Shown: in pieces, positions 34,235-42,818 of the stretch
Layout of the letters: each line of letters opens with the position of its first letter
Position numbering within the stretch: position 1 is the stretch's first letter
DNA from: Kribbella catacumbae DSM 19601
Lineage (GTDB): Bacteria > Actinomycetota > Actinomycetes > Propionibacteriales > Kribbellaceae
Direction of reading: 5' to 3'
Length of the DNA: 50,214 nt
Assembly (NCBI RefSeq): GCF_000372465.1
Contig: NZ_AQUZ01000061.1
Coordinates: 1 to 50,214 of the forward strand
Notes under the pieces: model-generated
What the model was told of the DNA's origin: nothing
Seen by the model: only the letters and a program-made list of their open reading frames with translations
Databases searched by the model: none
Translations under genes and position numbers: made by a program

Positions 34235-35037
34235 GCACCATCGTCGACACCATCGCGGCGATCGTCCGCGACGAACTGAACGGGCACCGGACCACTGAGC
34301 TCGGCGTGGTCACCGCGGTCTATCCGCACACCGGCAAGGACGACGACGACAACTACGGCGTCGACGTCAAGCTGCGCGGCAGCGGGCTGGAGCTGAAACG
34401 CGTTCCGGTCGGGACCGGGCACGTCGGCAGCGTCGCGATCCCGAACGTGAACGACCTGGTCCTGCTCGCCTTCGACCACGGTGACGTGAACGCGCCGATC
34501 GTCATCGCCCGCCTGTACGACGATGTCGACCGCCCGCCGCTGTCGACGACCGACGAGCTCGTCTTCCGGCTGCCGCTCGCCGAGGCGGACGACAAGTCGG
34601 TACTGGGCGCGATCCGCAACCATCCTGACCAGAACCCACCGCGCGAACTCGTGATCGAGATGCCGCCGAAGATCACGGTGCGGATCGTCGACGGGACCGT
34701 CACCGCGACCGCGGGCAAGACGGAGCTGAAGCTGGACCAGTCCGGCTCCAGCGGAGGAACGGTCAAGGTGACTGCCGGACGCACGACGATCACCCTCAAC
34801 CAGGACGGCGACGTAGTACTGGACTCGGCCGGCTCGGTGTCCTTCAAGGCGGCTCAGGACCTGACGCTCGAAGCGAACGGAAGTATCAAGCTGAAGGCCG
34901 GCCTGAACGCGTCGATGGAAGCGAGCTCGCGCGCCACGGTCAAGGGCGACCTGCAGGCAACCCTTCAGGGCGGTATCGGCGCGACGGTCAAGGGCACCAG
35001 CGTCACCGTCCAGGGCACTACCTCCTTCAGCCCCTGA
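34231..35037 (+). CDS. gpV-like spike protein
   Basis: The 268-residue protein starts with a helix and then an OB-fold of the baseplate assembly V type (TTELGVVTAVYPHTGKDDDD; VGTGHVGSVAIPNVNDLVLL; GDVNAPIVIARLYDDVDRPP). The C-terminal half is a long series of short regular strands (VTATAGKTELKLDQSG; GDVVLDSAGSVSFKAAQD; LTLEANGSIKLKAGLNA), consistent with a trimeric beta-helix needle. It is expected to form the membrane-piercing spike below the hub and to be capped by the PAAR-like protein encoded next. Confidence 0.9.
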   Translation: MSTIVDTIAAIVRDELNGHRTTELGVVTAVYPHTGKDDDDNYGVDVKLRGSGLELKRVPVGTGHVGSVAIPNVNDLVLLAFDHGDVNAPIVIARLYDDVDRPPLSTTDELVFRLPLAEADDKSVLGAIRNHPDQNPPRELVIEMPPKITVRIVDGTVTATAGKTELKLDQSGSSGGTVKVTAGRTTITLNQDGDVVLDSAGSVSFKAAQDLTLEANGSIKLKAGLNASMEASSRATVKGDLQATLQGGIGATVKGTSVTVQGTTSFSP

Positions 35038-35113
35038 AGACACCGCAGAGACATGGACGAGACCGCTGGTGCGTAGGAAAGGGAGGGGCAGGTTGTGAGT
35101 GGGGGAGGTTGGT

Positions 35114-35446
35114 ATGCCGGGATTGCCGGTGTCGGTGGGGGCGTCGGTGATGGTGACGCCTGGCGCGGCCGGGGCGCCCGACAGCGGGACGATCATGGTC
35201 GTGCTGCCGCCGTTCATCACGGCCGGTGGGATGCCGCTGGCAACCAGTGGCTCGATCTGCTTGATGGTGAACTCCTTCACCGGCGTGCCCTATCCGCTGG
35301 TGATCGGTCCGCTCGGCAGCTCCGGCGTCAAGGTCGGTGGCAAGGCACTCGTCCGGGTCGGCGACCGGATTCCCTCGCCACCCGGCGTACTGGTCGTGCT
35401 CGGCCCACCCGCGGCGACCTACGTGACGGACGGCTGGCCGCCGTGA
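35114..35446 (+). CDS. PAAR-like spike tip protein
   Basis: The 110-residue product starts MPGLPVSVGASVMVTPGAAG and is dominated by Pro, Gly and short strands, with VGGKALVRVGDRIPSPPGVL as the second conserved half. The layout (two repeated half-cones, length near 100, position right after the spike) fits PAAR-like tips that sharpen the spike. The classical His/Cys metal ligands are not obvious, so metal content is uncertain. GGGGGAGGTTGGT gives a strong ribosome binding site for the ATG at 35114. Confidence 0.78.
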   Translation: MPGLPVSVGASVMVTPGAAGAPDSGTIMVVLPPFITAGGMPLATSGSICLMVNSFTGVPYPLVIGPLGSSGVKVGGKALVRVGDRIPSPPGVLVVLGPPAATYVTDGWPP

Positions 35447-35459
35447 CAAGGAGGCTCTG

Positions 35460-35954
35460 ATGGACTTCGACGCGTTGTTCGGCGCGGATATCCGGCTGCT
35501 GGGCGATCTGGAGTTCGCCGAGCAGCGGGAGCGCGGCACCGATCTGCTGACGGCGAACCGGCCGGTCTCGTCGAAGGTCGACCTGCAGAGGCTGACCGGC
35601 GTCGAGGATCTCCAGCAGGCGTTGCTGTTGCGGTTCCTCACCCAGGTCGGCGAGCTGGCCCACCTGGGCCACCCGGAGTACGGCAGCCGGCTGCACGAAC
35701 TGGTCGGTGAACCGAACACCCAGACCATCCGCAACCGGGCCAAACTCTTCGCCTTGCAAGCCCTGCAGGCCGAACCACGGATCGCCGCGGTCCAGTCGGT
35801 GACAGTGACCACGGGGCGCGGACCGCGTCGGGCCGGACGGGTCGACCTCAGCCACGAGACCTGGCTGGAGATCAAGGCCGTCGTAGTGACCATCGGCGAG
35901 CCCACCGCATTGAACCTGGTGATACCAGTCAACCTCGGCGGGAGCGTGGCATGA
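35460..35954 (+). CDS. gp25/GPW baseplate wedge protein
   Basis: The 164-residue protein contains the family core: a block LLLRFLTQVGELAHLGHPEY followed by GSRLHELVGEP, typical of gp25-like and W-like wedge proteins, where it nucleates sheath assembly. The first 50 residues are a longer than usual N-terminal part (MDFDALFGADIRLLGDLEFA). AAGGAGG five bases before the ATG is a strong start signal. It overlaps the baseplate J gene by four bases. Confidence 0.9.
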   Translation: MDFDALFGADIRLLGDLEFAEQRERGTDLLTANRPVSSKVDLQRLTGVEDLQQALLLRFLTQVGELAHLGHPEYGSRLHELVGEPNTQTIRNRAKLFALQALQAEPRIAAVQSVTVTTGRGPRRAGRVDLSHETWLEIKAVVVTIGEPTALNLVIPVNLGGSVA

Positions 35955-37531
35955 ACGGTGACACCGCAACGCTGATCCACCGCCCGTACGGCGACCTGGT
36001 CGACGACATCCTCACCTCGGTCGTCGGCGGCGTCGTGAACGAGCCGATCCGGTTCGACCTGAAGGTGCTGACCTACCCGCTGGCCGAGCCCGCGGGCGGC
36101 GTCCGCGGGATCACCGGTACCACTGAGGACGACCAGCCGCGGACCTTCGTGCTCGACATCGACTTCACCTTCAGCGCCGCGACCAATGTGGTGATCTGGC
36201 TCGAGGACGGCACGTTGCCGAAGGACGACACCACCTTCTACGTCGACTACTTCCGGGTCGAGAGCCGCTCGCCGCTGAGCGACATCAACGTCGGCAGCGT
36301 GACCCGGACGCTGTCCGAGGCGGTCGGGCGGGAGATCGCGACGGTGTACGAGCAGATCAACCTGGCTTATGAGTCCGCGTTCGTCGACACCGCGTCGGGC
36401 AAGTCGCTGGACTATGTGGTGTCGATCCTGGGCGTCGTCCGCAAGTCGGCCGAGTTCGCCGAAGGGCTGATCACCTTCTTCCGGGCCACGGCCTTCGACG
36501 GCAACATCACCATCCCGGTCGGGACCAGGCTGGCCGGTGGCGGAGTCGTCTTCACCTCGACCCAGCAGCGGACGTTGCAGCGTGGCCAGGTGCGGATCGA
36601 CGTACCGGTCCGGGCCGACACCGGGTTTGCCGGGGACGCCGGACTGGTGGAAGCCGGCGTGATCAACGAGATGACCCAGCAGGTGGGTGGGATCGAGCGC
36701 GTCACCAACCTCGACCCGACCATCCGCGCGGCCGCCGACGAGACGGACGACGAACTGCGCGACCGGGCCCGGGCGGCGTTGGCTGCCTTGGGCAAAGCCA
36801 CGCTGCTGGCGCTTGACCGGGTGATCCGGGAGGGGCGCGGTACGCCGGTCGAGTTCTTCGATCCGAACAGCCCGCTCGCGAACCGGTCGGACCCAGGCAC
36901 GGTCACCGTGGTGGTCGACGCCGAACCAGAACGTCTGCCCAGTCTCACGGCCGCTGTGCACCAGACCCGGGCGGCCGGAGTACTGGCGACGCTGGTCGCG
37001 CGGTACGTCTTCATCACCCCGCGGATCACGGCGACGATCACCCCTGGCATCTCTGCGGCCGGGCAGGTCCAGATCGCCGCGGACGTCGTGGCCGCGCTGC
37101 AAGCGGTCGTCGACGGGCTATCCGCTGGCAACGCCGCGGACGGCGCGGCCATGCTCGCTGCGGTCAAGGGCGTCGACGACATCACCGACGCCACCATCGT
37201 CGATGTCGTCGTCGCCCGCTCCGACCTGTCTGGCGACACCGGCGACGGCACGTTGATCGACGCGTTGCTCACCGCTGTCGCCACCGCTCCCTCCGATGGT
37301 CTGCGCGCCGCTCTGACCGCTGCGGTCGAGGCGACTGGCTCGCAAGCTCCTACCGGTGCGCGGATCCCCGATCGGTCGCTGCTCGTCGGTCCGACCGGTC
37401 AACCGGCCACCGACGACGAGATCGAGGCGGGCACCTTCAGCGTCTCGGCGACGGTCGATGGCGAGCAGTGGTGGATCGCGCTCGACATGACTGCCTCGGA
37501 CGTCGACTGCCAGGAGGCTCCGAGTGCCTAA
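35951..37531 (+). CDS. Baseplate J protein
   Basis: The 526-residue protein contains the J-type core: ITFFRATAFDGNITIPVGTR, then GGGVVFTSTQQRTLQRGQVR, DVPVRADTGFAGDAGLVEAG, and the conserved ADETDDELRDRARAALAALG. J proteins form the wedge that surrounds the hub and triggers sheath contraction. The length is within the usual range. It overlaps the wedge gene upstream (ATGA) and the tail-I gene downstream by eight bases, so translation of all three is probably coupled. Confidence 0.93.
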   Translation: MNGDTATLIHRPYGDLVDDILTSVVGGVVNEPIRFDLKVLTYPLAEPAGGVRGITGTTEDDQPRTFVLDIDFTFSAATNVVIWLEDGTLPKDDTTFYVDYFRVESRSPLSDINVGSVTRTLSEAVGREIATVYEQINLAYESAFVDTASGKSLDYVVSILGVVRKSAEFAEGLITFFRATAFDGNITIPVGTRLAGGGVVFTSTQQRTLQRGQVRIDVPVRADTGFAGDAGLVEAGVINEMTQQVGGIERVTNLDPTIRAAADETDDELRDRARAALAALGKATLLALDRVIREGRGTPVEFFDPNSPLANRSDPGTVTVVVDAEPERLPSLTAAVHQTRAAGVLATLVARYVFITPRITATITPGISAAGQVQIAADVVAALQAVVDGLSAGNAADGAAMLAAVKGVDDITDATIVDVVVARSDLSGDTGDGTLIDALLTAVATAPSDGLRAALTAAVEATGSQAPTGARIPDRSLLVGPTGQPATDDEIEAGTFSVSATVDGEQWWIALDMTASDVDCQEAPSA

Positions 37532-40500
37532 GGCCGACCGCATTCTCGCGAACCTGCCGCCGACGTACCGGATGCTGGGTGATCCGTCTGCGCTGCGGGC
37601 GCTGGCGGACGCGTACGGCGGCGAACTGCAGGCGGCCGAGAACAGTCTGGTCGCCGTGATGCGCTCCCACTGGCTCGACTTCGCCGACGCGGGTGAGCCG
37701 GTGATCCAGGACCTCGCGCTGTTCGCTGCGCTCTATGGCCTGGCACCGCGGCCGGACGAGTCCGTCGAGGAGTTCCGGGAGCATCTGAAGCGCTACGTGA
37801 AGACCTTCCTCGAGGGCACGGTCACCGTGCAGGGCATCCTGCGGATCACCGCCGAGACACTCGGCCTGCACATCGAGGATGACGCTCTCGACACCTGGTG
37901 GACGCCGGGGCGCGAACCGGTGCTCGTCACCTCGTTCCCGTCCGGCGCTGACGCGGCGACTCTCGTCTTCGGGCAGCCAGCTGTCGACCGGTACGGCGCC
38001 GACGCGGCGCGGGCAACCCTCGTCGGTGAGGTCGATCTGCGCGGCGGTGTCGACCTGAGCACGAGAGGCACACTGTGGATCGCGCTCGATGGTGGTGGGC
38101 CGCAGTCGGTCGAGCTGACGACGGGTGCGGCTGATCCCGCCAAGGTGACTCCGGAGGAGATCGTCGCCGCGATCCACGACCAGCTTGGCGTGGAGGGGAT
38201 CGCGAGCCTTTCCATTGGGCGGTTGCGACTGACCTCGCTGACGGCTGGTACGGCCGGGCTCATCACTGTCGACGATGGGCCGGGGGACGCAGCGGATCTT
38301 GTCCTTGGTTTGCGGCCGAGGACCTATCGTGGCGAGGATCCCACCCATGCCGCCGTGACCGGCACCGTGGATCTCAGCACCGCGGTCGATCTGACCGGAC
38401 CGCGCTATCTGCGGATCGTTGTTGATGGCAATCAACTGGCCGAGATCGACTGTGCGGGCGCCGCGGCCGATCCGGCCGCGGTCGACATCGGCGAGATTGT
38501 TGCCGCGATCAACAGCGGACTGGGGCTGCCGGTCGCCACGGATGACGGACGGTTCCTCACGCTGACCTCGCCGACTCCGGGCGCGGCCGGGCACATCGCC
38601 TTCCAGACTCCGGCTGCCCAGGACGCGACGGCGCGGCTGTTCGGCGCGGTCGCGCCGGTGACCGTGGGTGCGGCTGCCCGGAGCGCGCGAGTGGCCGGCG
38701 ACCGGGATCTCGGGCCCGGGGTGGATCTCCAGGACCGATCGAGTCTCCGCCTGGCCGTGGATGCGGAGCCACCGATCACGCTCGACCTGGCCGGCGCGGA
38801 TCCGGCGGCCACCACGCCCGCGGAGATCGTTGCCGCGATCAACGAAGGCCTGGGGGACGCGGTCGCCAGCCACGACGGCAGCAAGCTCACCCTGACGTCG
38901 TCGAGCCCTGGGCCCACGGGTCGCCTGCGCGTCGAAGAGGTCGCCGGGGACGTCGCAGAAGACCTCCTCGGCCTGCGCCCTCGCAGTAACCAGGGCAAGC
39001 CACCCGTCACCGCATCCTTCACCAGTACTGCGGACCTGTCGGCCAAGGTCGACCTGTCCGCCCGCCACACGCTGTCGATCGCCGTCGACGGCGCCGAGCC
39101 GGTGGAGGTCGACCTTCGCGGGGGAGTCGCCGATATCACCCAGGCATCCGTCGATGAGCTCGCGAACGCCATCAACACCGCCCTCGGTCGGGAGATCGCC
39201 AGCGACGACGGCGCTCACCTGATCCTGGTCTCACCGACTGACGGAGTCGGTGGAAGCCTGCGGGTCGCACCGCTGCGTAGTACCGATCGCAGGCGGTTCG
39301 TGACGCGGGCCAGGGTCACTGACGATGCCGCGGCGAGCGTCCTGGGCTTCACGGCGCGCAAAGCCACCGGCACCGCGGGCGAGGAGGCGGTGCTCCGCGG
39401 TACGAACGACCTGAGCGGCGGCGCAGACCTGACCACCAACCGCTACCTCCGAATCCACCTCACCGAGGCAACCCCGCAAGGCCCTCCTATTCAGGGCGGT
39501 GTGGTGGAGGTCGACTGCGCCGGGCCTCGCAGCCGGGCGACTACGCCTGCCGAGATCGTCGCGAAGATTAACGCCGCGGCCGGCGCGGCTGTTCCGGATC
39601 TTGCCTCTACCGATGGCAAGACGCTGACGCTTCGCTCGGCCGCCGCGACCGGCGGGCGGGTGCCTTCGATTGTGTTGGAGGCGCCTCGGCAGCGGGATGC
39701 GCTTGAGAAGGTACTGAATGTCGAGCCGGGGCTGACGCGTGGTGCCGCGCCTGGTGGGGTCCGGTTCACGGGAACGGTCGACCTGACTGCCGGGATCACC
39801 CTGCCCGCCGATGCAACGATCCGGCTTGCTGTCGACGGTGGGGCGCCGGTTGAGATCGTGCTCGGAGACCCCGCCGGGCCGTCGCCTCGCAGCCTCAGCC
39901 AACTGGTCGCAGCCATCAACGTCGCGCTGGTGGCGCAGGTAGCTGCCCACGACGGCATTCACTTGCTCCTCACCTCACCTTCCATCGGCGCCGGCAGCCG
40001 GCTGGAGCTGTCGCCACCGAGCACCGGCGCGGACGTCACCCCAGAAGTCCTGGGTATCGCCGCGCCGCGCACCTACCAGGGCGCTGCGGCCACGTCGGCA
40101 GAGGTGATCGGCCGGGTCGACCTCACCGCGCCCGCGGAGCTACCCATCGCCAACCAGTTGACGATCGCGGTCGATGGCGGACCCGCCGTCGTCGTGGATC
40201 TCACCACTGCGGCCGCCGATCCGGAGTCGGTGACGATCTCCGAGCTGGCCACCGCGATCAACGCGGCAACAACCGCCAACGCATCGTCCGTAGCGATCCC
40301 GGGCGGTCTGGCATTGCGGATCTCCTCGCCCACCAGCGGCTTCTCCAGTCGCATCGAGCTCAGCCGCACCGGTACCGGCAACGCCGCTCCTGTCCTCTTC
40401 GGCGCAACCTCAGCCACCGGCGAAGCCCCCGGACCAGCCGTCATCGACGGCACGGTCGACCTCCTCGCCCCAACCGACCTCTCGAAGCGATCCGTACTGC

Positions 40501-41876
40501 GCCTCGCGGTCGACGGCGGGCCGTCACTCGACGTGGACGTCGCCGGCGCAACCCCGTCGACCACCGTCGCCGGCGAGATCGTTGCTGCAATCAACGAGAT
40601 CGCTCCCGGCCTCGCCTCGCTCACGCCGGAGGACAAACTGCGCCTCACCTCGCCGACTGACGGTGCGGACAGCACGGTCGAGGTGATCCCGCTGCGCTTT
40701 CTCGAGGTCGCCGAGTACCCGCCACAACCCGCCTGGGCCTCCGGCCCTGTTGCCCATGGCACCGTCCTGCGACTCCGCAACGCCGGTGCCGCCGACGTCA
40801 TCGGCCGGGTGTCGCTGACCACGCCGGCGGGGGTGTCCGCGCCCCGGATCGCCGACCCGGTCGCCGGCTGGTCGATCCGGATCCGCGAGGCGGTCGGTGC
40901 CGGCGGCGCGCTGACGATCGAGTCCACGGATGGCGAGACGGTGCGCGCGGTCATCACCGAGAACGAAAGGAGCCGGCCCGCGGCGCACGTGGAGCACACC
41001 GGCACCGGACTCCTCGGCGTACGGCGTGGCCTGAATGCGTGGAGCTTCTCCGAGTGCCGCGCCGCCCGGTTCGATGCCGCGTACTTCGATGCCGACCACT
41101 TCGCCGGTGGCGCCGGGAGTGAGGAAGCCGTCTTCGATCTGAGCTACTTCGGCCCGCAGGACCCGCACCCCGATGCCGTTTTCGCCGCCTCCTCGGTCCG
41201 CCGGCCGACCGCGGAGATTCGGGTGGACTGGGACTCACATCAAGCCGGCGCGTTCTCGGTCAACCTTCCGGCAGAACTCGACGAGCGTTTCGGTGTGGCT
41301 TTCGGCGCGGGCGGAGTCGGGGCGACAGCCTCGGGCAACGCCCGATTCGGCGCGGCCGAGCCCGAGAAGCACACCGGTGTGGTCACCGAGCCGCCGACCG
41401 ACGATCAGTTCCTGGTCGATCGGCTCAACGACCTGCAGACCGGCTCGAAGCTGGTGATCGCCAAGCTGGCCGACCTCGTGCCGATCGGCTGGCGGGCAGT
41501 CCCGCTGCCGTTCCGGGATCCGGTCCGGCTCAGCGGTGGCCGACCGGGCGTGCCGGCCCGGATGTTCCTGTCCGAGCCCGGGCTGGCTCCGCGCTTCATC
41601 GAACTGTCCGCCGCCGAAGAAGGGGCCTGGGGCAACGAGATCCGGGTGACCGGCCGGGCGTCCGGACCGGCGATCTACGACCTCGAAGTGGCCTTTCCCG
41701 GTGGCCGGTTCGAATCCGCCCGGCAGACCGTGTTCGGGCCGCCGCTGCCGTCGCTCGCGGGCGACCTGTTGCGGCCCGGGCCGATCGGCATCGGCCTGGC
41801 CAAGGCGGCCGGCATCCATGCAGACGTGACCAGGGACCGGGTGGCCGGGCCCGAACAGACGGAGGAAAACCCATGA
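37524..41876 (+). CDS. 1450-residue tail protein I with eight tandem repeats
   Basis: Residues 1-130 match tail protein I (LPPTYRMLGDPSALRALADA; FEED-like FREHLKRYVKTFLEGTVT; ILRITAETLGLHI), the baseplate-fibre connector. Residues 163-1060 are eight diverged ~112-residue repeats. Each has VDLS-type strands, a core like LRIAVDGG, a helix like TPAEIVAAIN, and LTLTSPTxG. This resembles the flagellin hook IN motif of flagellar hook-associated proteins. After 1060 come two further regions, including WSFSECRAARFDAAYFDADH and, near 1365, LSAAEEGAWGNEIRVTGRAS, which resembles a sheath-protein block. It overlaps the next gene by four bases. A host-contact or length-setting fibre is the likely role. 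Confidence 0.88.
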   Translation: MPKADRILANLPPTYRMLGDPSALRALADAYGGELQAAENSLVAVMRSHWLDFADAGEPVIQDLALFAALYGLAPRPDESVEEFREHLKRYVKTFLEGTVTVQGILRITAETLGLHIEDDALDTWWTPGREPVLVTSFPSGADAATLVFGQPAVDRYGADAARATLVGEVDLRGGVDLSTRGTLWIALDGGGPQSVELTTGAADPAKVTPEEIVAAIHDQLGVEGIASLSIGRLRLTSLTAGTAGLITVDDGPGDAADLVLGLRPRTYRGEDPTHAAVTGTVDLSTAVDLTGPRYLRIVVDGNQLAEIDCAGAAADPAAVDIGEIVAAINSGLGLPVATDDGRFLTLTSPTPGAAGHIAFQTPAAQDATARLFGAVAPVTVGAAARSARVAGDRDLGPGVDLQDRSSLRLAVDAEPPITLDLAGADPAATTPAEIVAAINEGLGDAVASHDGSKLTLTSSSPGPTGRLRVEEVAGDVAEDLLGLRPRSNQGKPPVTASFTSTADLSAKVDLSARHTLSIAVDGAEPVEVDLRGGVADITQASVDELANAINTALGREIASDDGAHLILVSPTDGVGGSLRVAPLRSTDRRRFVTRARVTDDAAASVLGFTARKATGTAGEEAVLRGTNDLSGGADLTTNRYLRIHLTEATPQGPPIQGGVVEVDCAGPRSRATTPAEIVAKINAAAGAAVPDLASTDGKTLTLRSAAATGGRVPSIVLEAPRQRDALEKVLNVEPGLTRGAAPGGVRFTGTVDLTAGITLPADATIRLAVDGGAPVEIVLGDPAGPSPRSLSQLVAAINVALVAQVAAHDGIHLLLTSPSIGAGSRLELSPPSTGADVTPEVLGIAAPRTYQGAAATSAEVIGRVDLTAPAELPIANQLTIAVDGGPAVVVDLTTAAADPESVTISELATAINAATTANASSVAIPGGLALRISSPTSGFSSRIELSRTGTGNAAPVLFGATSATGEAPGPAVIDGTVDLLAPTDLSKRSVLRLAVDGGPSLDVDVAGATPSTTVAGEIVAAINEIAPGLASLTPEDKLRLTSPTDGADSTVEVIPLRFLEVAEYPPQPAWASGPVAHGTVLRLRNAGAADVIGRVSLTTPAGVSAPRIADPVAGWSIRIREAVGAGGALTIESTDGETVRAVITENERSRPAAHVEHTGTGLLGVRRGLNAWSFSECRAARFDAAYFDADHFAGGAGSEEAVFDLSYFGPQDPHPDAVFAASSVRRPTAEIRVDWDSHQAGAFSVNLPAELDERFGVAFGAGGVGATASGNARFGAAEPEKHTGVVTEPPTDDQFLVDRLNDLQTGSKLVIAKLADLVPIGWRAVPLPFRDPVRLSGGRPGVPARMFLSEPGLAPRFIELSAAEEGAWGNEIRVTGRASGPAIYDLEVAFPGGRFESARQTVFGPPLPSLAGDLLRPGPIGIGLAKAAGIHADVTRDRVAGPEQTEENP
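38010..40703 (+). repeat. Eight diverged ~337-bp coding repeats
   Basis: The region encodes eight tandem copies of a ~112-residue module, recognisable by recurring VAAIN, VDL and LTSPT text at regular spacing. Divergence is high at both protein and DNA level, so they are old duplications rather than a recent slippage product. Confidence 0.8.
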
Positions 41877-42814
41877 CCGAGACCACGCCGTACGTGCAAC
41901 GAGCACCCGGTGACCTGCTCACCGCGGAGGACTGGAACACCGTCCAGCAAAAGATCTACGCCGACATCCGGACCACCTCGCAGGCCGCCGCCGACGGCGT
42001 GACGCACGTCGCCAGCGCGGATGACGCGGATCACCTGGAGGGCAAGGACCTGAACGCGCTGACCGAGGAGGTCACCCGCCGGGTGCTCGACCAGGTTCGC
42101 GGCCGGACGGGGTACCAGCAGCTCTTCAAGATGATGAAGAAGGACGACATCACCGAGCTGGTGCACAACCTCGGCAGCTGCCCGCTGGTGGACGTCTACG
42201 AGCTGGACTACTTCAAGGTGGTCTGCCGCGAGGACGACGAGACCAGGCTGGCCTATGCGACCTTCTATCTGCACCACCGCAGCGAACGCCGGGTCCGAGT
42301 CCGCGACGGGGCGGCCCAGGTCGCGGTCGACATCCAGCCGAAGGACTTCCCGGAGCTGGGCATTCTGTTCTCCGACCTGCTCACCCGGTACAAGGTGCCG
42401 TACACGGACAGCTCCTCCCTGGACGACCTGGAGACCGAGTTCTGGAAGGCGTTCTTCAAGGATCCCAACGACCAGTTCGGCGACGACACCTACTGTCACT
42501 CGCCCTGGTTCGAGCGCTGCTGTAAGCAGAACACCACCGTCGAGGAGCTGAAAGCCAGCGGCGACTGGAACGACCTGCTGTTCCAGTTCAGGCCGCGCAA
42601 GACGGTCAACTTCCCGGCCGGCCCCGCCGTCGGCAACCAGGTCCGCATCCCGGCCCCGGCGAACGTGCTGGTCCAGCACCTCGACCTGAACCGGACCGCG
42701 GTGTGGTTCCCCGGCGACGCGCTGCACGGCGGACCGGAGGTCGGCCAGGTCGCCGACTACCTGCAAGGCGAGTACGGCGACGAGCTCGCGGTCATGATCC
42801 TGCTCAAGGTCTGA
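41873..42814 (+). CDS. Cluster protein of 313 residues with cysteine patches, unknown
   Basis: It starts ETTPYVQRAPGDLLTAEDWN and then NTVQQKIYADI, an opening often seen in proteins next to tail-I genes of actinobacterial contractile clusters. The middle has two cysteine groups: GSCPLVDVYELDYFKVVC and YCHSPWFERCCKQN. The C-terminus includes HLDLNRTAVWFPGDALHGGP. No known domain is recognised. A fibre or fibre-adapter role is suggested by position only. It is translationally coupled to the tail-I gene (ATGA) and four bases separate it from the next gene. Confidence 0.75.
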   Translation: MTETTPYVQRAPGDLLTAEDWNTVQQKIYADIRTTSQAAADGVTHVASADDADHLEGKDLNALTEEVTRRVLDQVRGRTGYQQLFKMMKKDDITELVHNLGSCPLVDVYELDYFKVVCREDDETRLAYATFYLHHRSERRVRVRDGAAQVAVDIQPKDFPELGILFSDLLTRYKVPYTDSSSLDDLETEFWKAFFKDPNDQFGDDTYCHSPWFERCCKQNTTVEELKASGDWNDLLFQFRPRKTVNFPAGPAVGNQVRIPAPANVLVQHLDLNRTAVWFPGDALHGGPEVGQVADYLQGEYGDELAVMILLKV

Positions 42815-42818
42815 CCCG

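Noticed and set aside
38010..40703. CRISPR or non-coding repeat array
   Set aside because: The ~337-bp units are coding and diverged at the DNA level, with no short identical repeats or spacers.
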